From: Aureliella helgolandensis
Lineage (GTDB): Bacteria > Planctomycetota > Planctomycetia > Pirellulales > Pirellulaceae
DNA: 64,000 nt
NCBI RefSeq assembly: GCF_007752135.1
Contig: NZ_CP036298.1
Span: 682,001 to 746,000 of the forward strand
Reading direction: 5' to 3'
The translations under genes and the position numbers were made by a program. A model generated the notes under the pieces. That model worked only from the letters and a program-made list of their open reading frames with translations. It had not been told where the DNA came from and ran no database searches. Positions 55,646 to 64,000 of this stretch are shown here, piece after piece (the first letter of the stretch is position 1; every line of letters starts with the position of its first letter).

Positions 55646-56549
55646 TCGCGATGACGCAGCACGTCCAATCCGCACTTTGATTGTGGGCTGTGGCTATGTC
55701 GGCTTGGAGTTTGCCAAGTTGGCGTTGGCCGAGGGCTCTCGTGTGGCAGCTTTGACCCGGACGACGTCACGATTTGAGCAGCTGCGGGCCTCCGGGATTG
55801 AGCCGATCGAGGGTTCGTGGCTGCGACCGGAGAGTTTAAGCAATCTACCTCCGTTTGATCGCATTCTCGTGGCGATCCCTCATCGCCCTGAAGAGGAGTA
55901 CGGAGAGCTAACGCACGCTACTGGGCTGGCAAACTTGGTCGAGGCTCTCCCCGAGGGATGGCAGCGGCTGATTTATTTGAGTACGACTGGGGTATACGGG
56001 GAATATGCTCCTACATCCGGAGAGCGGCAGGTGTCCGAGTTGCAGGTTTGCGAGGAAACTCCGGTATCCCCAACTCGGATAGGTCCCAAAATTGCCGTTG
56101 GTGCGGAGAATTGGTTGCAGGCACATCTGCCTGATTCCAAGTTAACGGTATTGAGGCTGGCGGGGATTTATGGACCTAGTCGAATTCCCTTGGTTGCTAA
56201 GCTAAAGGCCGGAGAACCACTAAGCGTCCCTCGACAAGGGCATCTCAATCTGGTTCATGTGTCCGACATTGCGCGGCTTATCCAGCAGATCGGCTTGCGA
56301 GTGCTGCCCCAGAGCATGTATCTGTTTTCTGATGGACAGCCCGTCTTGCGAGAAACATTCTACCGCTTTCTGGCCGAGCAGTGTGGAATCCCAGCACCCA
56401 AATTTGTGGAGCCAGCGGAGGACGATACGCGCGTCCGCCGCGCGACCGACAAGTGCATCGATCCAAGTCGCATTGTCACTACGTTGGACTATAAGTATGC
56501 CTTCCCTACGTTTCGAGAGGGAATTCGTCAAGCTCTCAAGCTGGCCTGA
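55638..56549 (+). CDS. NAD(P)-dependent sugar epimerase/dehydratase-like protein, 303 aa
   Basis: This is a Rossmann-fold SDR-extended protein. It has the dinucleotide motif LIVGCGYVGLEFAKLALAEG near the N-terminus (GxGxxG variant). The YLSTTGVYGEYAP region carries the usual Ser/Thr and Tyr, with the active-site-like Tyr in GVYGEY, and PSRIPLVAKLKAGEP follows. It resembles YeeZ-type or nucleoside-diphosphate-sugar epimerases. The C-terminal strand FPTFREGIRQAL is complete. I use the ATG at 55638, not the upstream open frame from 55584, because it overlaps the protease stop as expected for a coupled gene. The substrate is unknown. Confidence 0.87.
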   Translation: MNSRDDAARPIRTLIVGCGYVGLEFAKLALAEGSRVAALTRTTSRFEQLRASGIEPIEGSWLRPESLSNLPPFDRILVAIPHRPEEEYGELTHATGLANLVEALPEGWQRLIYLSTTGVYGEYAPTSGERQVSELQVCEETPVSPTRIGPKIAVGAENWLQAHLPDSKLTVLRLAGIYGPSRIPLVAKLKAGEPLSVPRQGHLNLVHVSDIARLIQQIGLRVLPQSMYLFSDGQPVLRETFYRFLAEQCGIPAPKFVEPAEDDTRVRRATDKCIDPSRIVTTLDYKYAFPTFREGIRQALKLA

Positions 56550-56639
56550 TGTAACCGGGGACGCAACGCAGTACTGGAGGGTGACCGCTCTGTGCGCCGT
56601 GCGGTGTCTGCCCATGAAGAATCTCTTCGAAAGGGAAAT

Positions 56640-58160
56640 ATGGATACTCGATTGTTGGAATACCTGCAGCGCATCTTGACTGCCCAGGTCTACGATGTTG
56701 CTGTGGAATCCCCTTTGGAGTTGGCTCCCAAGATTTCCACGAGGTTGGGTAATCGTGTATGGCTCAAACGCGAAGACACCCAGCCGGTATTCAGTTTCAA
56801 ATTGCGCGGTGCTTACAACAAGATGGTGCGTCTGACACCGGAGCAACGCGCTCCAGGAGTTATATGTGCTTCGGCTGGAAACCATGCCCAGGGGGTAGCG
56901 CTCAGTGCCCAACGCCTCGGTTGTCGAGCTGTAATTGTGATGCCCGTCACCACGCCTCAGCTCAAATCTGATGCCGTTCGAGCATGGGGAGGTGAGGTGA
57001 TCTTACATGGCGATAGCTATTCCGATGCTTACCAACATGCGCTCGAACTGCAGCAATCTCATGGGTATGCTTTTGTGCATCCCTTTGATGATCCTGATGT
57101 CATCGCTGGGCAAGGGACGATTGGGATGGAGATCCTTCGGCAGCACCAACATCCGATTGATGCCATCTTCGTGGCGATCGGCGGCGGAGGACTCGTCTCG
57201 GGTATCGCGGCCTATGTGAAAGCCATACGTCCTGAAATTAAGATCATCGGTGTGCAAATGGCGGATTCGAATGCCATGCTCCGCTCGATCGAGAGTGGCA
57301 AGCGCGTCATGCTAAATGATGTGGGGTTGTTTTCCGACGGCACCGCGGTGAAACAGGTCGGCGAGGAGACCTTTCGGTTGACTCAAGCTCTGGTTGACGA
57401 TTTTGTCGTCGTCGATGCGGACGCTGTGTGCGCGGCAATTAAAGATGTGTTTGAGGATACACGCAGCATTGTCGAGCCCGCCGGCGCTATGGGGGTTGCG
57501 GCAGTTAAGCAATATGTGGCCGAGCATCAATTGCGGGAGAAAACCTTCGTGGCCATTACTTGTGGCGCGAACATGAATTTCAATCGACTCCGCTTTGTGG
57601 CGGAGCGCGCGGAAGTGGGCGAGGAGCGAGAGGCCCTATTCGCAGTAACGATTCCAGAGCGTCGCGGTAGTTTTCGGCAGCTCTGCGATTTGATCGGTAC
57701 GCGGAACATTACGGAGTTCAACTATAGAATTTCGGATGCCAGCGATGCTCATGTATTTGTCGGGATCGAGATCGGTCGACGAGCAGAGGCTGCGGAGCTA
57801 TGCGGCGTGTTTGCCGATCATGGCTTCGCAGCGGTGAACCTTGTTGGCGATGACATGTCCAAAGAGCATGTGCGTCATATGGTGGGAGGGCGTAGTGCGT
57901 TGGCTCGCAATGAGCGTCTGTTCCGCTTTCAATTTCCAGAGCGACCCGGAGCGCTCCGGAAGTTTTTATCGAGCATGCATCCGAACTGGAACATCTCGCT
58001 CTTTCATTACCGCAACCAGGGAGCCGACCACGGTCGCATTCTGGTAGGGATTCAGATTCCAACCGCAGAGCAGGCGACGGTTGAGGGATTCATTGAGGGC
58101 CTCGCTTACCCCTGCGTTGAAGAGACGGACAACCCTGTGTACCACATGTTTCTGCGGTAA
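56640..58160 (+). CDS. ilvA: Threonine ammonia-lyase, biosynthetic (IlvA), 506 aa
   Basis: This PLP enzyme converts threonine to 2-oxobutanoate, the first step of isoleucine synthesis. The PLP-binding Lys is in VFSFKLRGAYNKM. The glycine-rich phosphate loop is AIGGGGLVSGIAAYV. Another motif is VICASAGNHAQGVALSAQRL. Two C-terminal ACT-like regulatory domains (about 325-505), with PERRGSFRQLCDLIG and PERPGALRKFLSSM, indicate isoleucine-feedback control as in the biosynthetic form. The start is the ATG at 56640 (MDTRLLEYLQRILT). It follows the epimerase by 90 bases on the same strand. Confidence 0.95.
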   Translation: MDTRLLEYLQRILTAQVYDVAVESPLELAPKISTRLGNRVWLKREDTQPVFSFKLRGAYNKMVRLTPEQRAPGVICASAGNHAQGVALSAQRLGCRAVIVMPVTTPQLKSDAVRAWGGEVILHGDSYSDAYQHALELQQSHGYAFVHPFDDPDVIAGQGTIGMEILRQHQHPIDAIFVAIGGGGLVSGIAAYVKAIRPEIKIIGVQMADSNAMLRSIESGKRVMLNDVGLFSDGTAVKQVGEETFRLTQALVDDFVVVDADAVCAAIKDVFEDTRSIVEPAGAMGVAAVKQYVAEHQLREKTFVAITCGANMNFNRLRFVAERAEVGEEREALFAVTIPERRGSFRQLCDLIGTRNITEFNYRISDASDAHVFVGIEIGRRAEAAELCGVFADHGFAAVNLVGDDMSKEHVRHMVGGRSALARNERLFRFQFPERPGALRKFLSSMHPNWNISLFHYRNQGADHGRILVGIQIPTAEQATVEGFIEGLAYPCVEETDNPVYHMFLR

Positions 58161-58210
58161 GAAGCGGATCGCTTGAGCGCGCAACCTGCGGATTGAATCA
58201 CGCTGGAGCT

Positions 58211-59647
58211 CTAGAATAAACCGGTGATCGCTTGGCCTTCGTCGAGCAAGTTGTAGGGGCGTCCTTGGCCATCCGTAGCGCGCAGATCGTCGATTCCGGC
58301 TGCATGATAAACCGTCTTGGCGATGTCCGCAGGTGTGAGTGGTTGTTCAGCCGGGTATTCTCCGAAGCGGTCGCTGGCTCCCCAAGTACGTCCACCTTGG
58401 ATACCTCCTCCCGCCATGAGAACGCTCATGCAGTGCGTCCAATGATCGCGCCCCGCACCGCTTGTACCTCCGGAACGTGGATCGCCGATCTTGGGGGTTC
58501 GGCCCATTTCGCTGGTGACCAATAGAAGCGTTTGGTCCAGCAGGTTTTTGTCCCCAAGATCTTCGACTAAGCCTGAAAACGCTTGATCAAATTCGGGGAG
58601 TAAATGGTTCTTCAAGCATTCAAAATTATTGCCATGAGTATCCCATCCCCCAGCGCTCTTGCACTGGTTCTTCAGTGCTTCGTCTTCCTTCCAAAAGACG
58701 GTAATGAAGGGGACTTCTGCTTCGACCAAGCGGCGCGCCATGAGCAAACTGGTGGCGTTGACCGATTGTCCATAACGCTCGCGGACCGCCTTGGGTTCGC
58801 TGGCAATGTCAAATACTTTCGTCGTATTCGACGATAGCAGAAGGTCCAGAGTGCGTTGTTGATGCTGCTCCCAGAGTTGTTCGGCAGCTGATTTTTCGAA
58901 CTGCCTCCGCGCGCCATCTAGAGCTTCGAGCAGTCGCTGTCGAGATAGCAATTGGTCTGGGGTTACATCACCGGACAAGACCAGCGAGGGGGCTTGGAAT
59001 TTCAGCGGTTCGGAACGAGCCGCTTGGATGTACAGTGGATCGAATTCAACTCCCAATCTGGCCGCGAATTGGCCTGGCCGCGTGTATGGAGGTGCGCTTG
59101 GCATGTGAGGTAGAGTCAGCGCATTGGGCAGGCCATCGCGTTGTGGCCGCCTGGCACCCACCACGGAACCTATGTAAGGCCAGTCGTCGCTATAGGGCCT
59201 TCGATCATTCCCTAAAGAGAGGAAAGTGGAATCGGGGGCATGCCCCGTCAGATTGTAGTAATAGCCCGCATGATGATCATTCGTGCTGACCGTGCTGCAC
59301 ACCGACCGGATGATGGCCAAATGGTGGGCCTGTTTGGCGAGTTGCGGCAGGTGCTCGCACAAGCGGATCTCGGGCGCGGACGTAGCTCTGGAGGCGAAGG
59401 GCCCTCGATATTCGACGGGCGCGTCGGGTTTCATATCCCACGTATCAATGTGCGATGCGCCCCCGCACAGGAAAAAGAGGATGACCGATTTGGCTTTGCC
59501 TCCGGAAGAGGGTGCCGCGTGAGCATCTGCCGCGCGGGCAATTTGCTGCGGCAGACCAAACTGCAAGCCGGCAAAGCCGCTAGCGGAAGCGACCAGAAAG
59601 GCACGACGCTTGGCATTCGTATTGCCATTCATGCAGGGCCCTTTCAT
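58211..59647 (-). CDS. DUF1501 protein, 478 aa
   Basis: The N-terminus KRRAFLVASASGFAGLQFGL is a Tat-like signal. Typical family motifs follow: ILFFLCGGASHIDTWDMKPD, IIRSVCSTVSTNDHHAGYY, GGWDTHGNNFECLKNHLLPE and VTSEMGRTPKIGDPRSGGTS, with GRDHWTHCMSVLMAGGGIQG. The C-terminus is complete (LRATDGQGRPYNLLDEG). It is unpaired here, with no DUF1549/1553 neighbour. A second ATG at 59632 is possible. The next DUF1501 gene (59917) is divergent with a 270-base intergenic region. Confidence 0.9.
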   Translation of the reverse strand: MKGPCMNGNTNAKRRAFLVASASGFAGLQFGLPQQIARAADAHAAPSSGGKAKSVILFFLCGGASHIDTWDMKPDAPVEYRGPFASRATSAPEIRLCEHLPQLAKQAHHLAIIRSVCSTVSTNDHHAGYYYNLTGHAPDSTFLSLGNDRRPYSDDWPYIGSVVGARRPQRDGLPNALTLPHMPSAPPYTRPGQFAARLGVEFDPLYIQAARSEPLKFQAPSLVLSGDVTPDQLLSRQRLLEALDGARRQFEKSAAEQLWEQHQQRTLDLLLSSNTTKVFDIASEPKAVRERYGQSVNATSLLMARRLVEAEVPFITVFWKEDEALKNQCKSAGGWDTHGNNFECLKNHLLPEFDQAFSGLVEDLGDKNLLDQTLLLVTSEMGRTPKIGDPRSGGTSGAGRDHWTHCMSVLMAGGGIQGGRTWGASDRFGEYPAEQPLTPADIAKTVYHAAGIDDLRATDGQGRPYNLLDEGQAITGLF

Positions 59648-59916
59648 TCAAGGAGGGCGTCAATGGGGCGGGATTAAGGTGGGCAGTTTGGTAGCTTAGC
59701 ATATTGGCGGACTGTCAACCTGTTAGGCATGGAATTCTATCGCTGGCTGTAGGACACCTCGAAGAATTCCCCGGTGGGGACCAAAAACTGAATCTCACCC
59801 GCTGAGCAACTATGCTAGGATAATCTCGATATGGTTCCATCCCTCCTGGTAGTCGTTGGTTTTCTCGCTCCCTCCCCCCTGCCCTCCTACCTCCCGCCAA
59901 GTCAAAGCGATTTGCT

Positions 59917-61341
59917 ATGTCGTATCGCCCCCGCTCACCGCAGCCTTATGGCTGTCTGGATTTTCGACAAACCTCCCGTATCAGTCGTCGTGGACTACTG
60001 CAGGCGGGGGCTGTCTCGGCACTTGGGTTGAGTTTGGCCGATTTCGAAGCGCGGCTGGCTATGGCTGGGGAGACGCCAGTCCTGCTTCCCAGAAAGCGCG
60101 CGAAAGCTTGTATCTTCCTGTTTATGTGGGGCGGTCCTAGCCAACTGGAGACCTTCGATCTCAAGCCCGATGCACCCGCCGAAATCCGTGGAGATTTTAA
60201 TCCCATTGCAACCAAAGTGCCCGGGACGCAGATCTGCGAACACTTTACGCGGTTAGCCAAGCTGACTGACAAGCTGGCCATCATTCGTTCCCTGACGCAC
60301 AACGATCCGGCTCACCTGTCCAGCGGCCATGCGACATTGACTGGGCAACTAGCGCCGGTGGTTAAGAGCGATGCCGACCCGCCCAGTGCCAAGGATTCGC
60401 CGCACATTGGCTCTTTGGTTGCCAAGCTACGTCCGACCTCCAAGGGGTTGCCCTCGTTTGTTCAAATGCCGTGGAAAGCCTACCATCCCGCAGCGCCCGG
60501 TGGGGAAGCTCCAGGGCAACATGGCGGTTGGTTGGGCTCGGCCTACGACGGGATGTTGATGACCGGAGATCCCAATCTTCCAGACTGGCGCCCCCACGGC
60601 CTCTCCCTGCCAGCTGATATGGGAGTTGAGCGGCTGGAGTCACGCGTCGAGCTACTCAAGCTGCTAGACGCACAACGCGCTTCCCTGGAACACGCGGGCA
60701 GCGCCGGAACGGATGCTTTCCACAGTCATCAATCGCGCGCCTTCAGTATGCTTAGCTCCCATCAGGTGCAATCCGCATTTGATCTGACGCAGGAGCCTGA
60801 GGCTACGCGCGAACGCTATGGACGGAATATTCATGGCCAATGCGTTTTGATGGCGCGACGATTGGTCGAACACGGGGTGCCACTCGTCTCGGTGAACTGG
60901 CACAACGACGGCAAGAACTTTTGGGATACGCACGGTGACAATTTCAACCGTCTGAAAAACGACTTGATTCCTCCAGCCGACATGGCGCTGTCTGCATTGC
61001 TCGAGGACTTGGAGCAGCGTGGGATGCTCGACGAAACCCTCGTTGCCTGGGTGGGAGAATTTGGTCGCAGGCCGCAAATTACCGCTGCAAATGCTGGCCG
61101 TGAACACTGGCCGTCTTGCTACAGCGGCATCCTAGCAGGGGGCGGAATCAAGCCTGGGATCGTTTACGGCGAAAGTGATCGCCATGCTGCCTATCCCATT
61201 TCCGATCCCGTTACACCTCAGGATTTCACCACCACGATGTTGCATGCCATGGGCTTGCCAATCGATACCGCGCTACCAGACCGCGAGGGGCGACCCCATG
61301 CAATTGCCTCGGGCAAAGTACTGCATGGCTTGCTGAGCTAA
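59917..61341 (+). CDS. DUF1501 protein, 474 aa
   Basis: A clear twin-arginine signal (TSRISRRGLLQAGAVSALGL) is followed by CIFLFMWGGPSQLETFDLKP, IIRSLTHNDPAHLSSGHATL, NWHNDGKNFWDTHGDNFNRL and WVGEFGRRPQITAANAGREH, with WPSCYSGILAGGGIKPG. These match the family core. It is the third DUF1501 gene in the window, divergent from the one at 58211 and differing in signal and in the length of the middle insert. It is convergent with the cytochrome oxidase operon. The start ATG at 59917 gives the shortest lead to the Tat motif. Confidence 0.9.
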   Translation: MSYRPRSPQPYGCLDFRQTSRISRRGLLQAGAVSALGLSLADFEARLAMAGETPVLLPRKRAKACIFLFMWGGPSQLETFDLKPDAPAEIRGDFNPIATKVPGTQICEHFTRLAKLTDKLAIIRSLTHNDPAHLSSGHATLTGQLAPVVKSDADPPSAKDSPHIGSLVAKLRPTSKGLPSFVQMPWKAYHPAAPGGEAPGQHGGWLGSAYDGMLMTGDPNLPDWRPHGLSLPADMGVERLESRVELLKLLDAQRASLEHAGSAGTDAFHSHQSRAFSMLSSHQVQSAFDLTQEPEATRERYGRNIHGQCVLMARRLVEHGVPLVSVNWHNDGKNFWDTHGDNFNRLKNDLIPPADMALSALLEDLEQRGMLDETLVAWVGEFGRRPQITAANAGREHWPSCYSGILAGGGIKPGIVYGESDRHAAYPISDPVTPQDFTTTMLHAMGLPIDTALPDREGRPHAIASGKVLHGLLS

Positions 61342-61555
61342 AGAAATGGGGAGTGCAGCGACTTGCGGGAGCTCTCTTGCTCGGCAAGCCCCGTGTTAGA
61401 AACTGTACCGCAGATCGCGATGAACCACGGCACGGGCTTGATGGGGGATTCCGGCGGCGGGCAACGCCCACCGCTTTCGGCGATCTATTCGAAGCGACGA
61501 CATGGCATCGCGCTTCGTCGCATGGCAATTAACCTGGTTCCAACGCAGCGAACCT

Positions 61556-61993
61556 TTAGTGTTCGGCCGCAGCCGATTCGCCGCCAGAAGTTTCGCCTGC
61601 GTGTGCTTCTGCAGCATCCTCGTGAACCGAATGCACTTCGGATCGCGGGGAGTCGACGTCCTTCAATTCCAGGGTGTCGCGGTAGGCGCTCGCATCCATC
61701 AGAGTGAAGCCAAGGAATAGAGCGACAAACACAAACGAGCTGAGGAAGATTACCGCGTTTAGTGGCTTGTCATGCAGCATGTGCATGAAAAACAAAATTA
61801 CCAAACTGGCTTTGATCGTGGCGATGAACAGCGACAAGATCAATTCCATATTGCCAGTATCAAAGCTCGCCTGCAACACCGTCAGAATGGTCAGGAAAAT
61901 GAGCGCGAAAAATACTGCTAACAACTGCCAAACAGGTGCAGGGTGTGCAAAGCCGTGATGCTCGCCTTCAGCGTGGGCTGCGTGATCTGACAT
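61556..61993 (-). CDS. Cytochrome c oxidase subunit IV-like protein, 145 aa
   Basis: A His-rich N-terminus (HAAHAEGEHHGFAH) precedes three transmembrane segments at about 23-45 (QLLAVFFALIFLTILTVLQA), 52-75 (LILSLFIATIKASLVILFFM) and 82-104 (VIFLSSFVFVALFLGFTLMD). A disordered acidic tail ends the chain. This is the prokaryotic COX4 layout. It is third in the minus-strand oxidase operon, 72 bases after subunit III. The acidic tail is longer than usual, which I treat as a lineage variation. Confidence 0.88.
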   Translation of the reverse strand: MSDHAAHAEGEHHGFAHPAPVWQLLAVFFALIFLTILTVLQASFDTGNMELILSLFIATIKASLVILFFMHMLHDKPLNAVIFLSSFVFVALFLGFTLMDASAYRDTLELKDVDSPRSEVHSVHEDAAEAHAGETSGGESAAAEH

Positions 61994-62065
61994 TGGGATC
62001 TTCGTTCAGAAATTGAATTGTTTGGTAAAAAGTGATCGGTAAGTCTGCGGCATCGCCCGGGCAGG

Positions 62066-63160
62066 CTATTTGATCAAGTAAAGCAGCGGGAAAAGGTAGA
62101 TCCAAATCAAATCCACCAAGTGCCAGTAGAGTCCAACGTAGTCAACAGGCCCGAAGTACTGTTCGTTAAACTGGTCCTTAGTGGCTCGAACGAGCAGCCA
62201 AACCATGACTCCCATGCCACCGAGGATGTGGAGAGCGTGTACTCCGGTCATGCAGTAGTAGATGCTAAAGAACAAACCAGCTCCACCCTTTTGGTCGATA
62301 GCCTCGATGGGGCGTCCACCTGGCACACCCGCTTCGCTGGCTGCGCCAACGGTTGCGGATAGGGCGTCTGCATTGTGATCGCCGTGTTCGCCAACAATGT
62401 GTTCGGCGTCTACAGGCTCTTTTTCGCCGTCAGCCACCACGTGAGCGGTCGCAGTGTGCTCGGCCTTGTGAGCCGCTTCCTCTGCGTTCTGGAATGCAAT
62501 TCCAATCAACACGCCTACAAAGTAGCAAAGCGCGGTGACGAGTAATGGCCCCGCGATTTCTGACATGCGTTTTTTGCCCTGCACGATGGTCAGGACGTAC
62601 CAAATCGCAAAGCCCACAACGCAGGCGGCAGGGATGTAGCTGAGTGTGTAGAGCCAGGACGACAAGCCGGTGTGAGGCGCGTGCGGCAGGAACTGCGACT
62701 CGTAGAAACCAGCCGGCAAGAGCCCCAGATCCCACTTGTGCGTGTACTCGACAGCCTTAATACCAAGGAACATTGCGGCGCAGCCGAGGGTGGTCGCTAA
62801 GCAGACGACCAAACCGGTGCGTTGTCGCAGTTGGGCACAGCGTACCCCCCAAGCCATCGACAAACTGCTGAATAGCAGTACGCCGGTGTTGAAGGCACCT
62901 AGCGTCTCATTCAGAAACTGGCTGGCGAACGTCCAGACCTCGGGATTGCGCGCTCGATACAAGGCGTAAGCGCAAAACATTCCGCTGAAGAACAAAACTT
63001 CTGTGACCAGGAACAACCACATTCCGAGCTTACCGGAATCAAATTGTTGTTCTGGGTCATCAAAGTGGTGAGCCAAGAAGGGCATGTGTCCATGCTCTCC
63101 GTGACCATGGCCTTCATGACCGTGGTCGTCGTGACCACCAGCATCAATTGCGTGTGACAT
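62066..63160 (-). CDS. ctaE: Cytochrome c oxidase subunit III, 364 aa
   Basis: This heme-copper oxidase subunit shows LGMWLFLVTEVLFFSGMFCA, ALYRARNPEVWTFASQFLNE, GVLLFSSLSMAWGVRCAQLR and the C-terminal GLYWHLVDLIWIYLFPLLYL, which are COX3 motifs. The N-terminus is a His/Gly-rich metal-binding-like run (HDDHGHEGHGHGEHGHM). An extra loop of about 65 mostly acidic and His-containing residues (about 230-295, AEHTATAHVVADGEKEPVDA…) interrupts the C-terminal half compared with usual subunit III. It lies between subunit I (135-base gap) and subunit IV. Confidence 0.93.
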   Translation of the reverse strand: MSHAIDAGGHDDHGHEGHGHGEHGHMPFLAHHFDDPEQQFDSGKLGMWLFLVTEVLFFSGMFCAYALYRARNPEVWTFASQFLNETLGAFNTGVLLFSSLSMAWGVRCAQLRQRTGLVVCLATTLGCAAMFLGIKAVEYTHKWDLGLLPAGFYESQFLPHAPHTGLSSWLYTLSYIPAACVVGFAIWYVLTIVQGKKRMSEIAGPLLVTALCYFVGVLIGIAFQNAEEAAHKAEHTATAHVVADGEKEPVDAEHIVGEHGDHNADALSATVGAASEAGVPGGRPIEAIDQKGGAGLFFSIYYCMTGVHALHILGGMGVMVWLLVRATKDQFNEQYFGPVDYVGLYWHLVDLIWIYLFPLLYLIK

Positions 63161-63295
63161 TCGAGGTACTTAGCTTATTACAGGTACTGATAACTTGTGT
63201 TGGTTTTCTTCAAGGACTCGGCTTATGCAACCGTGGACCCCACCCGTTGGCCTCAGGTTAGAGGCCACTGAGCGAGTCATGATGCTGCCGAGCGA

Positions 63296-64000
63296 CTAGG
63301 TTTGGGATGGCTCGGGCACCGTTTTGGGCAACTCGGGTGCTTGTGGCCGGACATATTCCCAACCGCGTTCTGCATCTCGGTAGACCAACGGCTTGTAGTC
63401 GTAAGGATCGGAGACTGCCGGTGGCGAGAGGAAGTTGTAAAACGGAGGTGGTGACGCACACTGCCATTCAAGCGTCGCTCCGCCCCAAGGATTGGGTGGG
63501 GCTTTCTTACCACGCAACATCGAATGGATTAGGACTCCCAGTGCGATGAACAATCCAAAGCCTAGTAGGAAGGCTCCGTAGCTGGAGAGTTGGTGCAGTT
63601 CTTGGAACTCAGGTACGTAGCGGGCGTAGCGACGTGGCATGCCGCGACTACCGAGGACAAATTGTGGCAGGAAGGTCAAGTTGAAGCCGAGAAAGACGAA
63701 CAGGCAGGAGATTCTTCCCCACAGGTCATTGAACATCTTGCCGGTCATCTTGGGCCACCAGTGGAACAATCCACCGATGAAGCCGACGAGCGTTCCCCCA
63801 ACCATCACATAGTGGAAGTGAGCTACAACGAAATAAGTGTCGTGCAATGGGCGGTCGGTGGAGAGTGCTCCCAACCACAGCCCGGTCAATCCACCGATGG
63901 TGAACAGGAAGATAAACGCCAGCGAATAGCACATTGGAGTGTTCAGCTGAACGGTTCCCTTGTACATCGTAGCCAACCAGTTGAAGACCTTAATGGCCGA
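63296..64000 (-). CDS. ctaD: Cytochrome c oxidase subunit I, C-terminal part (5' end outside the window)
   Basis: The frame continues to the window edge (235 codons visible). It includes the conserved helix-and-loop [19 protein letters not shown], then [20 protein letters not shown], whose His residues ligate the heme/CuB site. [28 protein letters not shown]-type loops and a C-terminal tail ([17 protein letters not shown]) complete it. It is the 3' third of a normal subunit I of the aa3 type. It is first of the oxidase operon, with subunits III and IV downstream. The missing N-terminal part lies beyond 64000. Confidence 0.95.
   Translation of the reverse strand, partial: SAIKVFNWLATMYKGTVQLNTPMCYSLAFIFLFTIGGLTGLWLGALSTDRPLHDTYFVVAHFHYVMVGGTLVGFIGGLFHWWPKMTGKMFNDLWGRISCLFVFLGFNLTFLPQFVLGSRGMPRRYARYVPEFQELHQLSSYGAFLLGFGLFIALGVLIHSMLRGKKAPPNPWGGATLEWQCASPPPFYNFLSPPAVSDPYDYKPLVYRDAERGWEYVRPQAPELPKTVPEPSQT

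Noticed and set aside
58211-61341. Two divergent DUF1501 genes as a special paired system
   Set aside because: DUF1501 genes are numerous in planctomycetes and no partner genes or shared regulatory repeat were seen between them.

Overview
The window looks like chromosomal DNA of a planctomycete, most likely Pirellulaceae-like. The lineage-typical families are three DUF1501 proteins, a DUF1549/DUF1553 protein with a CxxCH motif, a DUF1559 pseudopilin with an H-X9-DG tail, a DUF1080 protein, a YTV-motif protein and a membrane protein with an NPYxPP-type start. These assignments come from reading motifs, not from a database search.

The left third (1-19445) is a chromosomal integron that the individual gene calls do not reveal. 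An IntI-type tyrosine recombinase with the IntI-specific insertion lies at 18198-19445 on the plus strand. Divergent from it, all recognisable cassette genes lie on the minus strand. They are separated by 14 imperfect palindromes of about 80-90 bp that I read as attC sites, nearly all with an outer CGTT/AACG core. Between intI and the first cassette are a candidate attI, a candidate cassette promoter Pc, a candidate Pint and two mutually exclusive hairpins. Cassette cargo includes small orphan proteins, small membrane proteins, a VOC/glyoxalase protein, a YTV protein, two large envelope-type proteins with thioredoxin domains, and two diverged tandem copies of a cassette with no convincing ORF. 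Three insertion sequences sit in the array. Two are IS91-like HUH elements, one of them paired with a tyrosine recombinase. The third is an IS110/IS1111-group element whose reconstructed insertion point is the attC crossover itself, followed by about 750 bp of non-coding DNA with two related stem-loops that could be a bridge RNA.

From 20 kb on the window is ordinary chromosome. A minus-strand block holds an acidic orphan, pyruvate carboxylase, the sulfate-activation pair cysD-cysNC and rsmG (20-28.6 kb). A mixed block follows with a DUF1080 protein, a DsbD-like reductant transporter, a class I rRNA methyltransferase, a 1389-residue orphan, a soluble transhydrogenase-like flavoprotein, a HEAT-like exported protein and a KAS-type condensing enzyme (29-43 kb). 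Next come a DUF1549/1553-DUF1501 operon, a membrane protein and an asnB-glgC-diguanylate cyclase run (43-52 kb). After these are hemP, a pseudopilin, a SUI1 factor, a ctp protease-NAD epimerase-ilvA run and two divergent DUF1501 genes (52-61 kb). The right edge is a cytochrome c oxidase operon (subunits I, III and IV; subunit I is cut by the window end).

A roughly 130-bp dispersed repeat occurs just beyond intI (19881-20067) and again inverted at 43144-43274. I saw no tRNA, rRNA or CRISPR array.
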